Shown piece by piece: positions 1 through 9,985 of a stretch of DNA of 64,000 bases (position 1 is its first letter; the number at the start of each line of letters is the position of its first letter). Location of the stretch: assembly GCA_963580285.1 (NCBI GenBank), contig OY757026.1, positions 80,393,817 through 80,457,816 on the forward strand. Direction: 5' to 3'. The position numbers and the translations under genes were made by a program. Source of the stretch: Lucinisca nassula. Taxonomy: Eukaryota; Mollusca; Bivalvia; Lucinida; Lucinidae. The notes below the pieces were generated by a model, which was not told where the DNA came from, did not search any database, and saw only the letters and a program-made list of their open reading frames with translations.

Positions 1-1033
1 TAAATCGAGAAGGCAATCTGTTGACTTTTGCTGTTATTTGAGAAGAAACTAAATGCCTGGAGATACCGCAGCAAAATTCTGACTATATTTCAAAGCCGGA
101 TAAGGCTTTCCAGTTCGTTGAAAACTATTTTCATCGAAAATTTTATGAATTTTTGTTTTCGGCGTCAAGTGTAGGTCTACGGAACAAAATATGTTACAAT
201 CACTTACTCATGCTAAAACTACGATTATTCAGCAGCATTTCTGCCAAATTGGACCCTATAACTCGGTCAAATAAACAAACTACGCACCACTAAAGAGACC
301 TGGTGTCCAAAAAAATGCTGTCTCTGACTACAGATTGTTTTTTATACGACTGTCCACAAACACAGATCAGAGATTTCGAAGGCTAACATTGATGACAGAT
401 CAGAATTTCGTTTACATCTTCAATAAAGACGAATTCTGGATGACTTAACACCGGCAACTTCGGTGGAAGCTATGTCATGCTAGCTCCAGGGCATTACTTG
501 TATTAATGCTGCAATTGAGTAACATAGAGGCTGCTCTATAATCATTTACATTTCCTGTCAACACACAAATCGTGCAATCAGTAGAAGCCTCCGTGGTGTA
601 GTGGTTATGCTACTTGCCTTGTAAACCAGGATTCGCGGGATCGATCCTGGGAGACTTTCGGATGTGTCTTTAAACCGAGGTCCCGTCTCCTTAGGTGACC
701 TTAGCTGTTAGTGAGACGTACAACTCTCGCGCTCTTTGTATTTCACTCTCTTGTGCAATCAGTAAACATCTGAGGCGTTATTTGTTTAATTTTCGTCTGC
801 CTGCAAACTGTGCAGACCCAGATCAGACACTTCAGAATGCGGTAATGCGGCGTCTGATCAGGGCCAACACTGTTTGTAAAAAGCTGAACCATTTTCTGAG
901 TAAATTATAAGAAAACACAGCCCGACACCCCTAAATATCGAAATGGACTCCTGCCATATATCAGATGGAAGATTCCATTTGGTACAAAAAGGGTTAACTT
1001 TAATTCTCTCGGCGCCGCTTGTGGGTTATATTG
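1..1033 (+). repeat. Left arm of a large inverted repeat
   Basis: Read in reverse complement, this arm matches 3672-5558 at roughly 95% or better, from the AAATCGAGAAGGCAATCT end to the GGCGCCGCTTGTGGGTTATA inner end. The outer limit probably lies just left of the window. The arm contains a tRNA-like SINE head (587-655), the SINE body motif TTTAAACCGAGGTCCCGTCTCC, and half of a TTAA foldback MITE (hairpin ~805-882, TTAA end 994-997). It lacks the ~830 bases found at 3907-4738 in the other arm. No gene is seen. Confidence 0.85.
587..720 (+). repeat. tRNA-Thr-like SINE head and body
   Basis: The stretch GCCTCCGTGGTGTAGTGG carries a pol III A box and GGGATCGATCC a B box. CTTGTAAACCAGG resembles the anticodon arm of tRNA-Thr(TGT). 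It runs into a body (TCTTTAAACCGAGGTCCC...GACCTTAGCTGTTAGTGAGACG) that recurs at 1050-1112, 19553-19690, 50855-50945 and 60185-60296. The cloverleaf is imperfect, so I read it as a tRNA-derived SINE, not a tRNA gene. Confidence 0.65.
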
Positions 1034-1049
1034 TATTTTTATAGGCGTG

Positions 1050-1160
1050 TTTTCATTATGTCCACACTTTCGGCTGAGTATTTAAACCGTATGACTTTAG
1101 CTGTTGGTGGAACACACACACACACACGCGCGCATGCACGCACGCGCACGCACGAACGCG
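1050..1160 (+). repeat. SINE body fragment ending in a CA/CG microsatellite
   Basis: CACACTTTCGG...TTTAAACCG...CTTTAGCTGTTGGTGG is the body of the tRNA-Thr-like SINE. It is followed by (CA)n passing into CG/CA-alternating sequence at ~1112-1160. Confidence 0.6.
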
Positions 1161-1163
1161 CAA

Positions 1164-1462
1164 GTGCCCCTGCCCATCGGGGCTCGAAGAAATAAATGGG
1201 ATGCATAATGCTTCCACGCAGAGCTGAAACCGACCGCACACGAGTACTGGTAAACCGATTTGAGGATCTAAGCCTGCCCAGGCAAAGCGGTGCAAATCGG
1301 ACCGTCCATGCTCATAAACCCAATTGGTTTCATTTGGCGACATGACTTGAGGTGTCATTTCATCTCAATGTCGGGTAAAAGTCCCACAAGACTGGAAGCA
1401 ACGTCTCCAAAATGACCTATACAGTGTTGACGGGGACGTTAAACCTCAAATAAAACAGACCA
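1164..1462 (+). repeat. Family A SINE-like element, full length
   Basis: It starts CCCCTGCCCATCGGGGCT and ends GACGGGGACGTTAAACCTC plus AAATAAAACA. Family A is the commonest repeat in the window. Its copies are ~300 bp with constant ends, an A-rich (CAAA)n tail and, where clean, 12-14-bp target duplications, which identify it as a retroposon. This copy sits between the arms of the inverted repeat. Confidence 0.85.
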
Positions 1463-1765
1463 AAACCTATTACTATCATCATGTTTAATCATACTAAAGA
1501 AGTTTTTCCATTCGAACACGGAGCCACTTGTAGAGTTTACCGTTTCATTTTAGTGAAGCGTAAAACAAAAGTCCTAATGCCAAATATAGAGGAAAGTAGT
1601 ACATTATTTGATTCAGCCACACTAACATGGAGCACTTCACATAACAAGTGCTAAACTAAACTGCAAATCTACACAAACAGATCACATTACTATAACACAG
1701 CCATGTGATATAGTGCTTTCTTTCATACCTCCAAAACGGTATATTCTGGTGAAAAAGTGTGATAT
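1463..1765. other. Unrecognised AT-rich spacer
   Basis: AT-rich single-copy-looking sequence between a family A SINE and the first 140-bp array. I see no ORF, RNA gene or known repeat in it. Confidence 0.4.
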
Positions 1766-3434
1766 TTTTATGTCCCCGGTAGCGATAGCGGGGACATATT
1801 GTTTTTGCCCTGTCTGTTTGTTGGTTTGTTGGTTTGTACGTGGACAACTTTAACGTTGGCCATAACTTTTGAACCTTTTGAGATAGAGCTTTCATATTTA
1901 GCCTGTGGGTTCCTTGTGACAAGACCTTCACATTCATGCAAAAAAAATTTGACCTGTGACCTTGACCTTGACCTTTGACCTACTTAAAAGAAAAAAATAA
2001 CATTGGTCATAACTTTCGAACCACTTGAGATACAGCTTTCATATTTAGCATGTATGTTCCTTGTGACATAAGCTTTACATTCATGCAAAAAATTTTGACC
2101 TGTGACCTTGACCTTGACCTTTGACCTACTTAAAATAAAAAAATCACATTTTGGTCATACCTTTTGAACGGTTTGAGATAGAGCCTTCATATTTTGCATG
2201 TAGGTTCCTTGTGACAAGAGCTTAACATTCACACAAAAAATTTTGACCTGTGACCTAGACCTTGACCTTTGACCTTCATAAAAAAAAAAGTTAACATTGG
2301 TCATAACTTTTGAACCGTTTGAGATACAACCTTCATATTTAGCATGTATGTTCCTTGTGACAAAAGCTTTACATCCATGCAAAACAATTTGACCTGTGAC
2401 CTTGACCTTGACCTTTGACCTACTTAAAATATAAAAATAACATTTTGGTCATAACTTTTGAACGGTTTGAGACAGAGCCTTCATATTTTGCACGTAGGTT
2501 CCTCTTGACAAGAACTTTACTTTCACACAAAAAAATTTGACCTTGACCTTGACCTTTGACCTACTTAAAAGAAAAAATAACATTGGTCATAACTTTCGAA
2601 CCACTTGAGATACAGCCTTCATATTTAGCATGTATGTTCCTTGTGACATAAGCTTTACATTCATGCAAAAAAATTTGACCCTTGACCTTGACCTTTGACC
2701 TACTTAAAATAAAAAAATCACATTTTGGTCATTACTTTTGAACGGTTTGAGATAGAGCCTTCATATTTTGCATGTAGGTTCCTTGTGACAAGAGCTTTAC
2801 ATTCACACAAAAAATTTTGACCTGTGACCTTGACCTTTGACCTACATAAAAGAAAAAAGTTAACATTGGTCATAACTTTTGAACCGTTTGAGATACAGCC
2901 TTCATATTTAGCATGTAGGTTCCTTGTGACAAAGGCTTTACATTCATGCAAAAATTTTGACCTGTGACCTTGACCTTTTACCTACTTAAAAAAAATAAAC
3001 ATTTTTGGTCATAACTTTCGAATCGTTTGGGATAGAGCTTTCATATTTGGCATGTAGGTTCCCTGTGATTAAGGTTTTTCATTTATGCAAAATGTTTGGA
3101 CCATGACCTTGAAATTTGACCTACTTAAAAGAAAAAAATAAAATTGTCCATAACTTTTGAACCGTTTAAGATAGAGCCTTAATATTTGGCATGTAGGTTC
3201 CTTGTGACAAGAACTTTACCTTCATGCAAATTTTTTTGACCTGTGACCTTGACCTACTTTAAAGAAAAAATATTATTGTTCATAGCTTATGAACCGTTTA
3301 AGATAGAGCTTTCATATTTGGCATGTGAGTTTCTTGTGTCAAGGGCTTCCCACACAAACATCTTGAACTCTGAGCAACTTTGAATAAAAAATGACCATGC
3401 CCGGGGACATGTTCGTGTTTCACAAACACATCTT
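1766..3434 (+). repeat. 140-bp-unit array with fixed end modules (array 1)
   Basis: About 11 units of 131-149 bp. Each unit reads roughly GGTCATAACTTTTGAACC, GAGATACAGCCTTCATATTT, GTTCCTTGTGACAAGAGC, then TGACCTGTGACCTTGACC and TTTGACCTACTTAAAA. The array opens with a hairpin module (CCCCGGTAGCGATAGCGGGG then TTTTTGCCCTGTCTGTTTG). It closes with ATGCCCGGGGACATGTTCG and CACAAACACATCTTG. Array 2 (20276-22802) has the same modules, so this looks like a mobile element with an expandable core and not a simple satellite. Confidence 0.85.
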
Positions 3435-3436
3435 GT

Positions 3437-3625
3437 TCTTTTCAATACTCCAAACATATGTTGAGGGTGCTCGTGAGGACTGTTGCATTGAGAAGGTATG
3501 ACGAGAACCCAAAACCTATGTCTTTAAACAGAAATAAGAAAAATAATGTGTCCCCCTGTAAACAAAGGTTTTCTCTATATAAGCAAGTTGTAGAGGGGTG
3601 TTCATTACACGGACTTAACGTGATG
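3437..3625 (+). repeat. H2 hairpin element, diverged copy
   Basis: It has the H2 landmarks CTCCAAACATATG, a degraded central palindrome, ACCTATGTCTTTAAACAGAAATAAG, TTTTCTCTATATAAG and GGGGTGTTCATT. The central arms no longer pair well. Confidence 0.55.
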
Positions 3626-3710
3626 AGAACCACAGCCTCAGTGTTACTCAGATTATGGCTCTTGTCTTGTACGGGAATATAACCCACAAGCGGCGCCGAG
3701 TGAAGTAAAA

Positions 3711-3948
3711 TTAACCCTTTTTGTACCAAATGGAATCTTCCACATTATATATGGCAGGAGTCCATTTCGATATTTAGGGGTGTCAGGCTGTGTTTTCTTC
3801 AGAATTTATTCAGAAAATGGTTCAGCTTTTTTACAAACAGTGTAGGCCCTGATCAGACGCCGCATTACCGCATTCTGAAGTGTCTGATCTGGGCCTGCAC
3901 TGTTTGCAAAGGTACCTCTTTAGGGGTTTCTGGTACTGAATTGGTTAA
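3711..3948 (+). mobile_element. TTAA-flanked foldback MITE (H1 family)
   Basis: It runs from TTAACCCTTTTTGTACCAAA to CTGGTACTGAATTGGTTAA. The ends are imperfect inverted repeats outside which only TTAA is duplicated, as in piggyBac-type transposition. The centre is a hairpin built from CAGTGTAGGCCCTGATCAGA and its complement. There is no transposase. Confidence 0.7.
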
Positions 3949-4125
3949 CACAGACACATGTACAATCTTGTTGTACATGGTCGCCTCTGCACCGTTTGCA
4001 TTCTGAAGTGTCTGATCTGGGCCTGCACTGTTTGCAAAGGTACCTCTTTAGGGGTTTCTGGTACTGAATTTGTTAATTCAGACGCACGTACCATCTTGTT
4101 GTTCATGGTCGCCTCTGCACCGTTT
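3888..4125 (+). repeat. Tandem duplication of the MITE right end (~117 bp x 2)
   Basis: The segment TGCACTGTTTGCAAAGG...GTTGTACATGGTCGCCTC...CCGTTTGCAT is repeated head to tail with a few differences. Confidence 0.8.
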
Positions 4126-4284
4126 GCATAACGACCTATTTAATGTTCATTATTGCATTGTGCAACCTTGTTCGTGCAATAAAAATACATGGCGTTTGAT
4201 GTTACAAAAATGGCACAAAAATTCGCACGAACGTCAGCTGTTTACTTTCAATATCGAATTCCTAACTAATTACACCCCAGAGTG

Positions 4285-4591
4285 TCGCCCCCGCCCATAG
4301 GGGCTTGAAGAAATATATGGGCTGCATGATGCTTCCACGTAGAGCTGAATCCGGCCCGCACTAGTACTGGTAAACCGCTTAGAGGATCTAAGCCTGTCCA
4401 GGAACCGCGATGCGAGGCGGACCGTCCATGCTAATTAACCCTATTGATTTCTTTGGGCGACAGGGCTTGAGATGTCATTCCATCTCAGTGTCGGGTAAAA
4501 GTCCCACAAGATTGGAAGCAACGTCTCCAAAATGACCTTTACAGTGTTGACGGGGGCATTAAACCTCAAATCAAATCAATCATTCACCTCC
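4285..4591 (+). repeat. Family A SINE-like element, full length
   Basis: It starts CGCCCCCGCCCATAGGGG and ends GACGGGGGCATTAAACCTC followed by AAATCAAATCAA. It is inserted in the right arm of the inverted repeat and is absent from the left arm. Confidence 0.85.
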
Positions 4592-4903
4592 ATAGACTTT
4601 TAGGACAGTTTGGATCTTGAATTTTGGGATCTGAATTCCTGTTCAGTTGACTGTTTACAGTTCATGTTAAAGGTTCAATCAGCGTAGTGTTGTTACAAAC
4701 AAACAAATTACAACACAGAAATCGCTGAGCCGTGTAACATCTAGGTAAGTACAGGCAGAAGAAAATTAAACAAATAACGCCTCAGATGTTAACTGATTGC
4801 ACAAGAGAGTGAGAGAGAAAGAGCGCGAGAGTTGTACGTCTCACTAACAGCTAAGGTCACCTAAGGAGACGGGACCTCGGTTTAAAGACACATCCGAAAG
4901 TCT

Positions 4904-4976
4904 GGAGAAGCCCGGGATCGATCCCGCGAATCCTGGTTTACAAGGGAAGTAGCATAACCACTTAGGAGACTTCTAC
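4904..4976 (-). repeat. tRNA-Thr-like SINE head (right-arm copy)
   Basis: Inverted counterpart of the tRNA-like segment at 587-655, with the B-box match GGGATCGATCCC and the anticodon-arm-like CTTGTAAACCAGG on the minus strand. Confidence 0.6.
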
Positions 4977-5558
4977 TGATTGCACAATTTGTGTGTTGAC
5001 AGGAAATATAAATGATTATAGAGCAGCCTCTATGTTACTCAATTGCAGCATTATTACAAGTAATGCCCTGGAGCTGGCATGAAATAGCTTCCACCGAAGT
5101 TGCCGGTGTTTAGTCATCCAGAAATCGTCTTTATTGAAGATGTAACCGAAATTCTGATCTGTCATCAATGTTAGCCATCGAAATCTCTGATCTTTGTTTG
5201 TGGACAGTCGTATAAAAAACAATCTGTAGTCAGAGACAACATTTTTTTGGACACCTGGTCTCTTTAGTGGGGCGTAGTTTGTTTATTTAACCGAGTTATA
5301 CGGTCCAATTTGGCAGAAATGCTGCTGAATAATCGTAGTTTTAGCATGAGTAAGTGGTTGTAACATATTTTGTTCCGTAGACGTACACTTGACGCCGAAA
5401 ACAAAAATTCATAAAATTTTCGATGAAAATATTTTTCAACGAACTGGAAAAGCCTTATCTGGCTTTGAAATATAGTCAGAATTTTGCTGCGGTATCTCCA
5501 GGCATTTAGTTTCTTCTCCAATAGCAGCAAAAGTCAATAGATTGCCTTCTCGATTTAT

Positions 5559-5918
5559 ACAAACAAAAAAACTTCACCTACCCTTTCTATGGAACGTTTT
5601 CCGCGATCTGTCTTAGAGACAGTAATCTGTCTTCGACGCAGCCGGTTGTACGGTGTGGATAAGGAGGCAAGATAAGGGTAATTTTGGGATTTTTTTTTTT
5701 CAATTTCTGAATAAGAAAATCAAACCATATATTGTACGTACTTGTAAGAATCGCCATATATGTAACCTCCATTAAACCGCCATCCTGGGAAAACTCCAAA
5801 ATTGGCTGTTTAAGGGAGGTGGCTGTTCAACAGAGGGAAATGTCTGAGATGATGTATGGCTTTTTATCGACAGACAAAAAAATAGTGATTATTGACGACA
5901 GCTCAATATGGATGTACT
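5559..5918. other. Unrecognised unique-looking sequence
   Basis: It holds a poly-T run near 5690 and short random ORFs on both strands. No gene or repeat was recognised. Confidence 0.4.
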
Positions 5919-5980
5919 AAAAGAAAAATAAATGATGGAGAGGTGTCATCTGACACCTCTCAATCATTTATGTTTCTTTT
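5919..5980. repeat. Hairpin with 30-bp arms
   Basis: Arms 5919-5948 and 5951-5980 pair with two mismatches around a 2-base loop (inner part GAGAGGTGTCA TC TGACACCTCTC). This is a small foldback element or cruciform-prone site. Confidence 0.85.
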
Positions 5981-6627
5981 CAGATGCGTATATTGTATTT
6001 ATGCATATATCACAATGGTAGTTTTGAGAAAAATAAATTTTGAAATAAATAAATAAACCAGAAGAGAAATTCCTATTTTATATCCGATTTTTTGCTTTTG
6101 AGTTAACTCTGGCTGTTAGTAGAGGGAATTTAGATTTGGTAAAATGGCTGCAGGCTGGAGGAGAGAGGTGGCTGCTGAGCAGAGATAAATATATAGTAAA
6201 ATGCTGTGAGAGGAATTATTGTGGCTGCTGAAGAGAGGTGGCTGCTAAACAGAGGTGACCATTAGTGGAGGTTTTACTGTAATAATAATGATGATGATAG
6301 TTATGTAGCGTCTGCCGGGTCGTCCACGAGATCTAGCATCGGGTCACCCATCCAGGTCCATTGCTTAACTTCGTGAATTAGGCAACCACTACAGCGGGGA
6401 TGTAGAAGAGGTAAAGTGCGAACAATTTGACCTGAGACTGACCTTTATGCATGGAATAAATTAGCCAATGCTATCGCCTAATACGTCGGCTTTCGTAAAC
6501 TTTCGTGAATTGTCAGCATCACGTGAATAGCGGCACATTTACCGACCTCTGTGTATTGTATAACAATATCGCCATCTTCGGAAAACGGCGAAGATAAATG
6601 CATACTATGAGTTGCTCGTGAATCAAG
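5981..6627. other. Region with short GGTGGCTGCT repeats
   Basis: The motif (A)GAGGTGGCTGCT with CAGAGRT recurs at ~6165-6255 and ends GTTTTACTGTAATAATAATG. It resembles other foldback elements in this window that end in ACTGTA (compare 60985-61160). No coding sequence is seen. Confidence 0.35.
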
Positions 6628-6862
6628 ACAACATTTTTGGTTTGGGTTGTACGGCCCTTTCAAGATTATTTCACTCATATCGAGCCGATCTTTAATCAGA
6701 GGTGGACGAAAACCGGAGTACCCGGAGAAATACCATCTGACTTTCCGTTGCAGAACTTGGCCTCTCACATGTGACCCGAGCCAGGCTCGAATCCACAGCG
6801 ATGAGGGACCTAATGATTAAGAGTCAGCGCTTGTATTCAATATACGCCATGGAGGCCCGTGA
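6628..6862 (-). repeat. Family C tRNA-derived SINE
   Basis: On the minus strand a tRNA-like head (CTCCATGGCG...AAGCGCTGACTC...GATTCGAGCCTGG) is followed by a body containing the complement of GGAGTACCCGGAGAAA and of ACGGCCCTTTCAAGATTA. Related copies lie at 51005-51240 and 58185-58325. Confidence 0.65.
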
Positions 6863-6904
6863 ATCAAGTCAATAACACTAGTCGCGTCGCTACAATAGCG
6901 ATCC

Positions 6905-8025
6905 TGTAACGCTTTTCCGAGCAGTACGTTTCTTACTTACAATGATAAAAAAGGGTTCAAAAGAGATATAAGATAAATAGAATTTTCCGTTAGGCTGCCT
7001 GCCTGATGATTATGTTTAAACACATTTAAAACTACCTTGTTTAAGCTATAAAATGTTATTATCAATTCATTGTAACGCAAAAAAAAAATGGAATCAAGCT
7101 TAAATCAGCACAAAGAGTATATGTGGGTTCAGCCTGCCCTAATAAACCTTCCCGTTATTTGGACCTTCAATTAACCCAAACCATTCAACTGGGAACCTCC
7201 TTCTAACACCAAACACTGGTCCAGCCTGGCTAACACTTGAGCTTAAAACACTTCTGCTTCCCAAGAACTATGCCTGAGCCTCGTCGTCCAGGCTATTGCA
7301 ATGAACGTCGTGAACGGGTTTCAACAATCGCAGTGAGCGTTCAAACCACCAAGCCTCAGACGAGTTCAGCACTAGTATGAATTTAAACACTAAGGGCAAA
7401 ATCTATCGCAATGATCGCTACTTACCCTATTATGTCTAAGTTCGTGCCACGAAGCTATTTATTTGTTTTACCTGTATATTTACACCTTATGTGCGCTCTC
7501 TTCGAAGAAGTCGGACAAAGATCCCCCTTTACCACGCTGAGCAGTCGTATTTATACTGACTCGTGGTCTGTTCCCAATGTGAACAAGGGGACGGCAGGTT
7601 GAAACCAAATTACAGATTATCCTTTGAATGCGATTTTACAACTGAATCTACCTATGATAAACTTTAAATCATTTCCTCTATATATTCAAAGATAATTGCT
7701 TCCATGCATGTAACCCAGAATGACAGATAGTTTCTATCGGAAATATCCTGTTATCCCTATAAAATCAATACTTTAATCTATTCTCGATCCTTTTCGGTTT
7801 TTATCGTTGTCAAAAAGAAAGATGGCTGCGCCCAGCATAATTTCATTTCCGGGATAACAAAATCTCGGTAAAATGGTAAATTAAGACAGTACAACCCATG
7901 GATCTATCATTTTTAGACATTTCAGAACATCGATGACCACGGAGAGTAAAACAGGCATCTCTCACAGGTAAGTTATGCTGTTGAAATCGGTGCGTAGGTA
8001 ACTTTCTACCTGTATATTTGCCCCA
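6905..8025 (-). repeat. 3' LTR of the Gypsy element
   Basis: On the plus strand it starts TGTAACGCTTTTCCGAGCAG and ends TATATTTGCCCCA. On the element strand this gives TG...CGTTACA termini. It aligns along its length with 15486-16575. The 63-codon plus-strand ORF shared by both LTRs has no recognisable product. Confidence 0.92.
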
Positions 8026-8041
8026 CTACCCACGCCTCCGA
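8026..8041 (-). other. Probable polypurine tract
   Basis: Directly upstream of the 3' LTR on the element strand is GGAGGCGTGGGTAG, purine-rich and in the right place for plus-strand priming. It has pyrimidine interruptions, so it is only a fair match. Confidence 0.5.
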
Positions 8042-8293
8042 CATCATGCGCCCCGCATGAATTATGATTAAAACTGGGTAAAACTCATTCAAACAAGACT
8101 TTTTAATTGTACATACATATTTTTTATTATTATTATTATTGTTACTAAACTGAATACCTTTTCAGCTTAAGGAGTAAATGTCTCTCATTCATTTGTGTTG
8201 GACAATATAGATGCTTTGTTACATCCATGCTTAAACTAGCATGGATCTATATGGAATTGACTCATACCTTGTCAATTTCACATAACTTGAAGT

Positions 8294-9085
8294 TTAAACT
8301 GAATGGAATCTTCCAAGGTGTGAGTAAAATCCATATTTGGTCTGACACATTTCACCACACATGTTGCACTGATATGGATCCCTGTGATTGTGCCACCCGC
8401 GGTGTATGGAATAAATGATCTCATCATCAAATGATATTTGACAGTGTTCACACTTTAAAGACATGGCTGCAGAAACTTGGGTTTCCTTGTCCTGTGTGTT
8501 TATTGCCACTTTGGTTTTTCTCAGTTCCTGGTTTACTGAGCCACTGTCATTTTGCTGTACCTTGGGTTTCGCTACCATCACAGTTCAATCTTTCTCACTT
8601 ACTTTCTTCTTGATTGGGGCCATTACAGGTTGAGGCTCACATGGTTTTCTTTTGATACGCCCAAGTGTAGGTACTTCATCCTCTATCTTTTCTGTCTCCT
8701 CTTCCTCACCACTTGACTCAGCCTTATCTGTCTCTACTGATTTACTTGGGCTCAAACTTTCTGTATCACTAAAATCTAACACAACTTCAGGATCATTGTC
8801 CCAGTCCTCACTAAGTTCCATGTTGTGTTTTGAAGTAGCTGGCGCTGCATCACTAACTGCAGATGTGACAGTCTCCGAAACTGGATGAAACTTAGCTTTA
8901 TGTTTCCTCATGTAAGAGACCTTGCTAAGGGGTGTGAAGCATACATCACATTGAATTACTTTAGGTGCCTCAGTACTAGTCTTTCTACATTCTTTAACAT
9001 GGTCCATGAACTTTTCAAGTTGTACATCTTTCCTGCAATTTGGACAGGTAGCTCGCTTTCTCTTTGTCTGCTTGGTGTTAGGCAT
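8294..9085 (-). pseudogene. Extra zinc-finger ORF of the Gypsy element (Ikaros/hunchback-like fingers)
   Basis: A reading frame of ~263 codons between integrase and the 3' LTR, broken once by an in-frame TGA (8585-8587). The likely start is the ATG at 9085, five codons after a run of basic residues would begin (KQTKRKR follows). Four C2H2-type fingers are visible: CPNC...HVKEC (CX2CX11HX4C), CDVC...HKAKFH (CX2CX12HX4H), then after an acidic serine-rich linker CEHC...HRGWH (CX2CX12HX3H) and CNMC...HLGRFH (CX2CX12HX4H). The last two are joined by NHRDPYQ and end the protein. That spacing, the YSIHRGWH and YQCNMCGE segments and the C-terminal position match the dimerisation finger pair of Ikaros and hunchback proteins (family knowledge). 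The role in the element is unknown: DNA binding, dimerisation or host-gene control are guesses. A 3' splice-site-like TTTTCTGTTTTCAG lies 4-5 bases upstream of the ATG, suggesting a spliced subgenomic message. Confidence 0.8.
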
Positions 9086-9110
9086 TTCTCTGAAAACAGA
9101 AAATACGGAT
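9086..9110 (-). promoter_or_regulatory. Candidate splice acceptor before the zinc-finger ORF
   Basis: Minus-strand TATTTTCTGTTTTCAG followed by AGAAATG. The pyrimidine tract and CAG are strong, and the predicted exon begins just before the start codon. The donor was not identified. Confidence 0.45.
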
Positions 9111-9162
9111 AAATTAACTCGCATCCATCTTGGTTTTCTTACAACCCGTTTGCACCTAGTTT

Positions 9163-9719
9163 CTACAAAAGAATTTTCGTTTTCAGCATTTTCGGATAAT
9201 TCAAGTTTCTCAGTTGGTGCATCAGAATTTGCTCTGTTGGTGCATAAAAGGGCTCTTTATGTGCTTCAAAGGGCTCTGCTTGAGCTTGTTCTTGGTCAGA
9301 CAAGTCTGAAGCTTCTGTTGCCCTTAGTAAAATGTGTTTTCTTATTTTGCGGACTACTTGCAATGTGCCATTTCTCCCGCAATTTATCTCCAGAAGTACA
9401 TCTGACAGTTTTTTATTGACCTGAAACGGACCCTTCCAAAAGGATGCAAGTTTGCTTGATTGTCCAGTTTTCTTAACGGGAAAATACACAAGTACATGGT
9501 CTACTGCATTGAAGCTTTCAAATGATACCCTTTTATCATGAGCATGGACAAACCTAAGTGTTCTCTTACAAATCTATGAACTGGTTCTAACCTATCTGGG
9601 AGTTCCCATACCCATGTGCTGACAGGGCTTTGTTTTACATTAGGGGGCATTTGAAAAATCACATCAAGTGGGGTTCGGGTGTTATGACCAAACATTAACA
9701 CATTTGGGCTTGTTCATGT
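9163..9719 (-). pseudogene. Integrase C-terminal part
   Basis: Frame pieces 9501-9701 and 9163-9489 carry the end of Gypsy integrase. A NMLMFGHNTRTPLDV-like segment follows the catalytic core, then the GPY/F-type motif FWKGPFQV preceded by PVKKTGQSSKL and followed by INCGRN. This domain binds DNA and helps target integration. A frame change near 9700-9720 separates it from the core and another lies near 9490-9500. The last ~50 codons are acidic and glutamine-rich. Confidence 0.8.
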
Positions 9720-9985
9720 TCAGTAGCCCTATGAGCCATTGTTACGTAAGGGAGAAGGAGGTCCCAGTTGGAATGATTCGCATTGCTATGGGCTCGGAGC
9801 ATTGAACAAAGAGTTTTGTTATAACGCTCTACCATTCCACCAGATTGAGGATGGTATGGAGTGGTACGCGTTTTATCAATATGAAGTAGTTCACACATTT
9901 CATAGAATAGCCTACCATCGACCTGGCGTCCTTGATCTGAGTGGATTTGCTCAGGGATTCCGAACCTTGAGACAAATTGTTCTTT
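9695..9985 (-). pseudogene. Integrase core, second half
   Basis: It encodes FGIPEQIHSDQGRQ (second catalytic Asp) and YHPQSGGMVERYNKTL (catalytic Glu) of the DDE core. The first half of the same core, with VDIMGKL (first Asp), lies 1.1 kb away at 11089-11280 because a duplicated pol segment sits between them. The join at ~9983 uses the shared bases TTTCACAACC. Confidence 0.85.

Larger units (their letters stand above)
3672..5558 (-). repeat. Right arm of the large inverted repeat
   Basis: Reverse-complement match to 1-1033. It is interrupted at ~3907-4738 by a tandemly duplicated MITE end and a family A SINE. The outer end, ATTGCCTTCTCGATTTATA, marks the right limit of the composite element at about 5558. 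Confidence 0.85.

Noticed and set aside
587..655. Functional tRNA-Thr gene
   Set aside because: Acceptor stem fails at the 3' side, and the sequence continues into a SINE body found at several loci.
7411..7602. 63-codon plus-strand ORF conserved in both Gypsy LTRs (also 15961-16152)
   Set aside because: Conservation is explained by the LTR being duplicated. It is antisense to the element, and no domain is visible.
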